Assembly (NCBI GenBank): GCA_035711865.1
Contig: DASTBT010000061.1
Location: 1-21,634, forward strand
Length of the DNA: 21,634 nt
Source of the DNA: JAOUEA01 sp035711865
GTDB lineage: Bacteria > Actinomycetota > UBA4738 > HRBIN12
Direction of reading: 5' to 3'
Shown: positions 20,891 to 21,634 of the stretch, in pieces
How positions within the stretch are numbered: position 1 is the first letter of the stretch
Layout: each line of letters begins with the position of its first letter
Translations under genes and position numbers: made by a program
Notes under the pieces: generated by a model
The model's database searches: none
Told to the model about the DNA's origin: nothing
The model's input: the letters and a program-made list of their open reading frames with translations, nothing else

Positions 20891-21634
20891 GTGAGCACCG
20901 TCGTCCACTACCTCAACCAGTTCTTCGCCGGATTCGGCGGCGAGGAGGTCGCCGATCACGAGCCCGTGCGACTCGACGGCCCGCAGGGGCCCGGGCGCGG
21001 CCTCGTCGGCGCCGGCCTCACGGTCGACGTCACGCTCGCCTGCGGGGACGACTTCTTCGGCGAACACGAGGAGGACGCGCTGGCGACCCTGCTCGGCTGG
21101 ATCGAGGAGCTCGAGGCCGACGTGCTCGTCTGCGGCCCCTCGTTCGGCTCGGGGCGATACGGCTACGCATGCGGGGTGCTCGCGCGCGAGGTCGGCCGCC
21201 GCGGCATCCCGGTGGTCGCCGCCATGACTCCCGACTCGCCCGGCGTGCTCGCCGCGGAGGGCGCCGCCTACATCGTGCCGACCGGCTCCAACGTCGCCGG
21301 CATGCGTGAGGCGCTCCCGGTGATCGCCTCGATCGCGACCAGGGTCGCGGCCGGCGAGGCGGTCGGCGACCCCGACGACGAGGGCTACCTGCCGCGCGGC
21401 CTTCGCGTGAACGCCCTCGCCGATCGAACCGGCGCCGAGCGCGCGATCGACCTGCTGCTGGGCAAGCTCGCCGGCGACGTCGCGACCGAGGTCGAGCCGA
21501 GCGGCGATCGCGTGCCACCCCCCACGCCGGTGGCCGACCTCGCCTCGGTCCGGCTCGCGCTCGTGACCGAGGCCGGATGCGTTCCTCAGGGCAATCCCGA
21601 TCGACTTCCCACGCGCCACGCGAACGTCTGGCTG
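20891..21634 (+). CDS. GrdB/GrdF/GrdH-like component B subunit (selenoprotein B family), 3' truncated
   Basis: The frame is open for 248 codons to the window end. Clear GrdB hallmarks are VHYLNQFFAGFGGEE (5-19), LACGDDFFGE, VCGPSFGSGRYGYACG, a VPTGSNVAGMREALP segment, GYLPRGLRVN and GAERAIDLLLGKL, then VTEAGCVPQGNPDRLP. In clostridia this subunit carries a redox-active selenocysteine near residue 350, encoded by UGA, and works with the pyruvoyl subunit to reduce glycine, sarcosine or betaine. That position lies past the window, so Sec, Cys or neither cannot be judged; no in-frame UGA occurs in the visible part. GTG 20891 follows GGAGG (20877-20881) by 9 nt. The GrdA, thioredoxin and acetyl-phosphate-forming partners are not visible. 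Confidence 0.88.
   Translation, partial: MSTVVHYLNQFFAGFGGEEVADHEPVRLDGPQGPGRGLVGAGLTVDVTLACGDDFFGEHEEDALATLLGWIEELEADVLVCGPSFGSGRYGYACGVLAREVGRRGIPVVAAMTPDSPGVLAAEGAAYIVPTGSNVAGMREALPVIASIATRVAAGEAVGDPDDEGYLPRGLRVNALADRTGAERAIDLLLGKLAGDVATEVEPSGDRVPPPTPVADLASVRLALVTEAGCVPQGNPDRLPTRHANVWL

Noticed and set aside
20891..21634. Selenocysteine UGA in the GrdB-like gene
   Set aside because: No in-frame UGA is present in the visible 248 codons; the Sec position would lie beyond the window.

Overview
This window is about 21.6 kb of very GC-rich DNA with tightly packed genes. Many starts are GTG, one is TTG, and several gene pairs overlap by 4 bp (ATGA or GTGA). The moeA-moaC-sepX order is a hallmark of Actinomycetota. 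Actinobacterial-style -10 boxes (TAnnnT) sit 0-12 nt upstream of many start codons. I therefore place it in Actinomycetota, probably in a poorly studied environmental lineage; I cannot name it more closely. The gene set (FAD oxidoreductase, PhoX, CPA2 antiporter) fits a free-living heterotroph.

Layout. Positions 1-2416 hold the 3' end of moeA/glp, then moaC, a SepX/GlpR-type divisome membrane protein and a bacterial translin/TRAX-like protein. Next come tRNA-Ala(CGC) (2463-2536) and a SAM methyltransferase (2604-3479). Positions 3557-5574 hold a translationally coupled pair: a DAP-decarboxylase-fold enzyme with an altered active site and a metallo-beta-lactamase-fold hydrolase. This pair ends on a CTAG shared with the convergent gene for a secreted seven-bladed Vgb-like propeller (5571-7181, minus strand). 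An amidohydrolase (7299-8549) and a COG1233-type FAD oxidoreductase (8584-10188) follow. A minus-strand acidic protein of unknown function (10202-10726) is divergent from a Tat-exported PhoX-family phosphatase (10880-12373).

Positions 12406-15715 form a three-gene operon: class III aminotransferase, M20 deacylase/peptidase and SMP-30-type lactonase. Positions 15761-19438 encode three membrane proteins: a multipass protein, a zinc-ribbon protein with TM segments, and a CPA2 cation:proton antiporter. A short odd region (19439-19633) holds a C8 tract, a 38-codon orphan ORF and two perfect tandem 21-bp repeats.

The window ends with two genes related to the B component of clostridial glycine/sarcosine/betaine reductase: a GrdE-like alpha/beta subunit and a GrdB-like subunit cut by the window edge. 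These genes have no confident role in an aerobic actinobacterium and are the most interesting part of the window. I found no CRISPR array, insertion sequence, integrase or phage genes. No stretch over 300 nt lacks a gene; the longest gaps are 971-1188 and 19439-19647.
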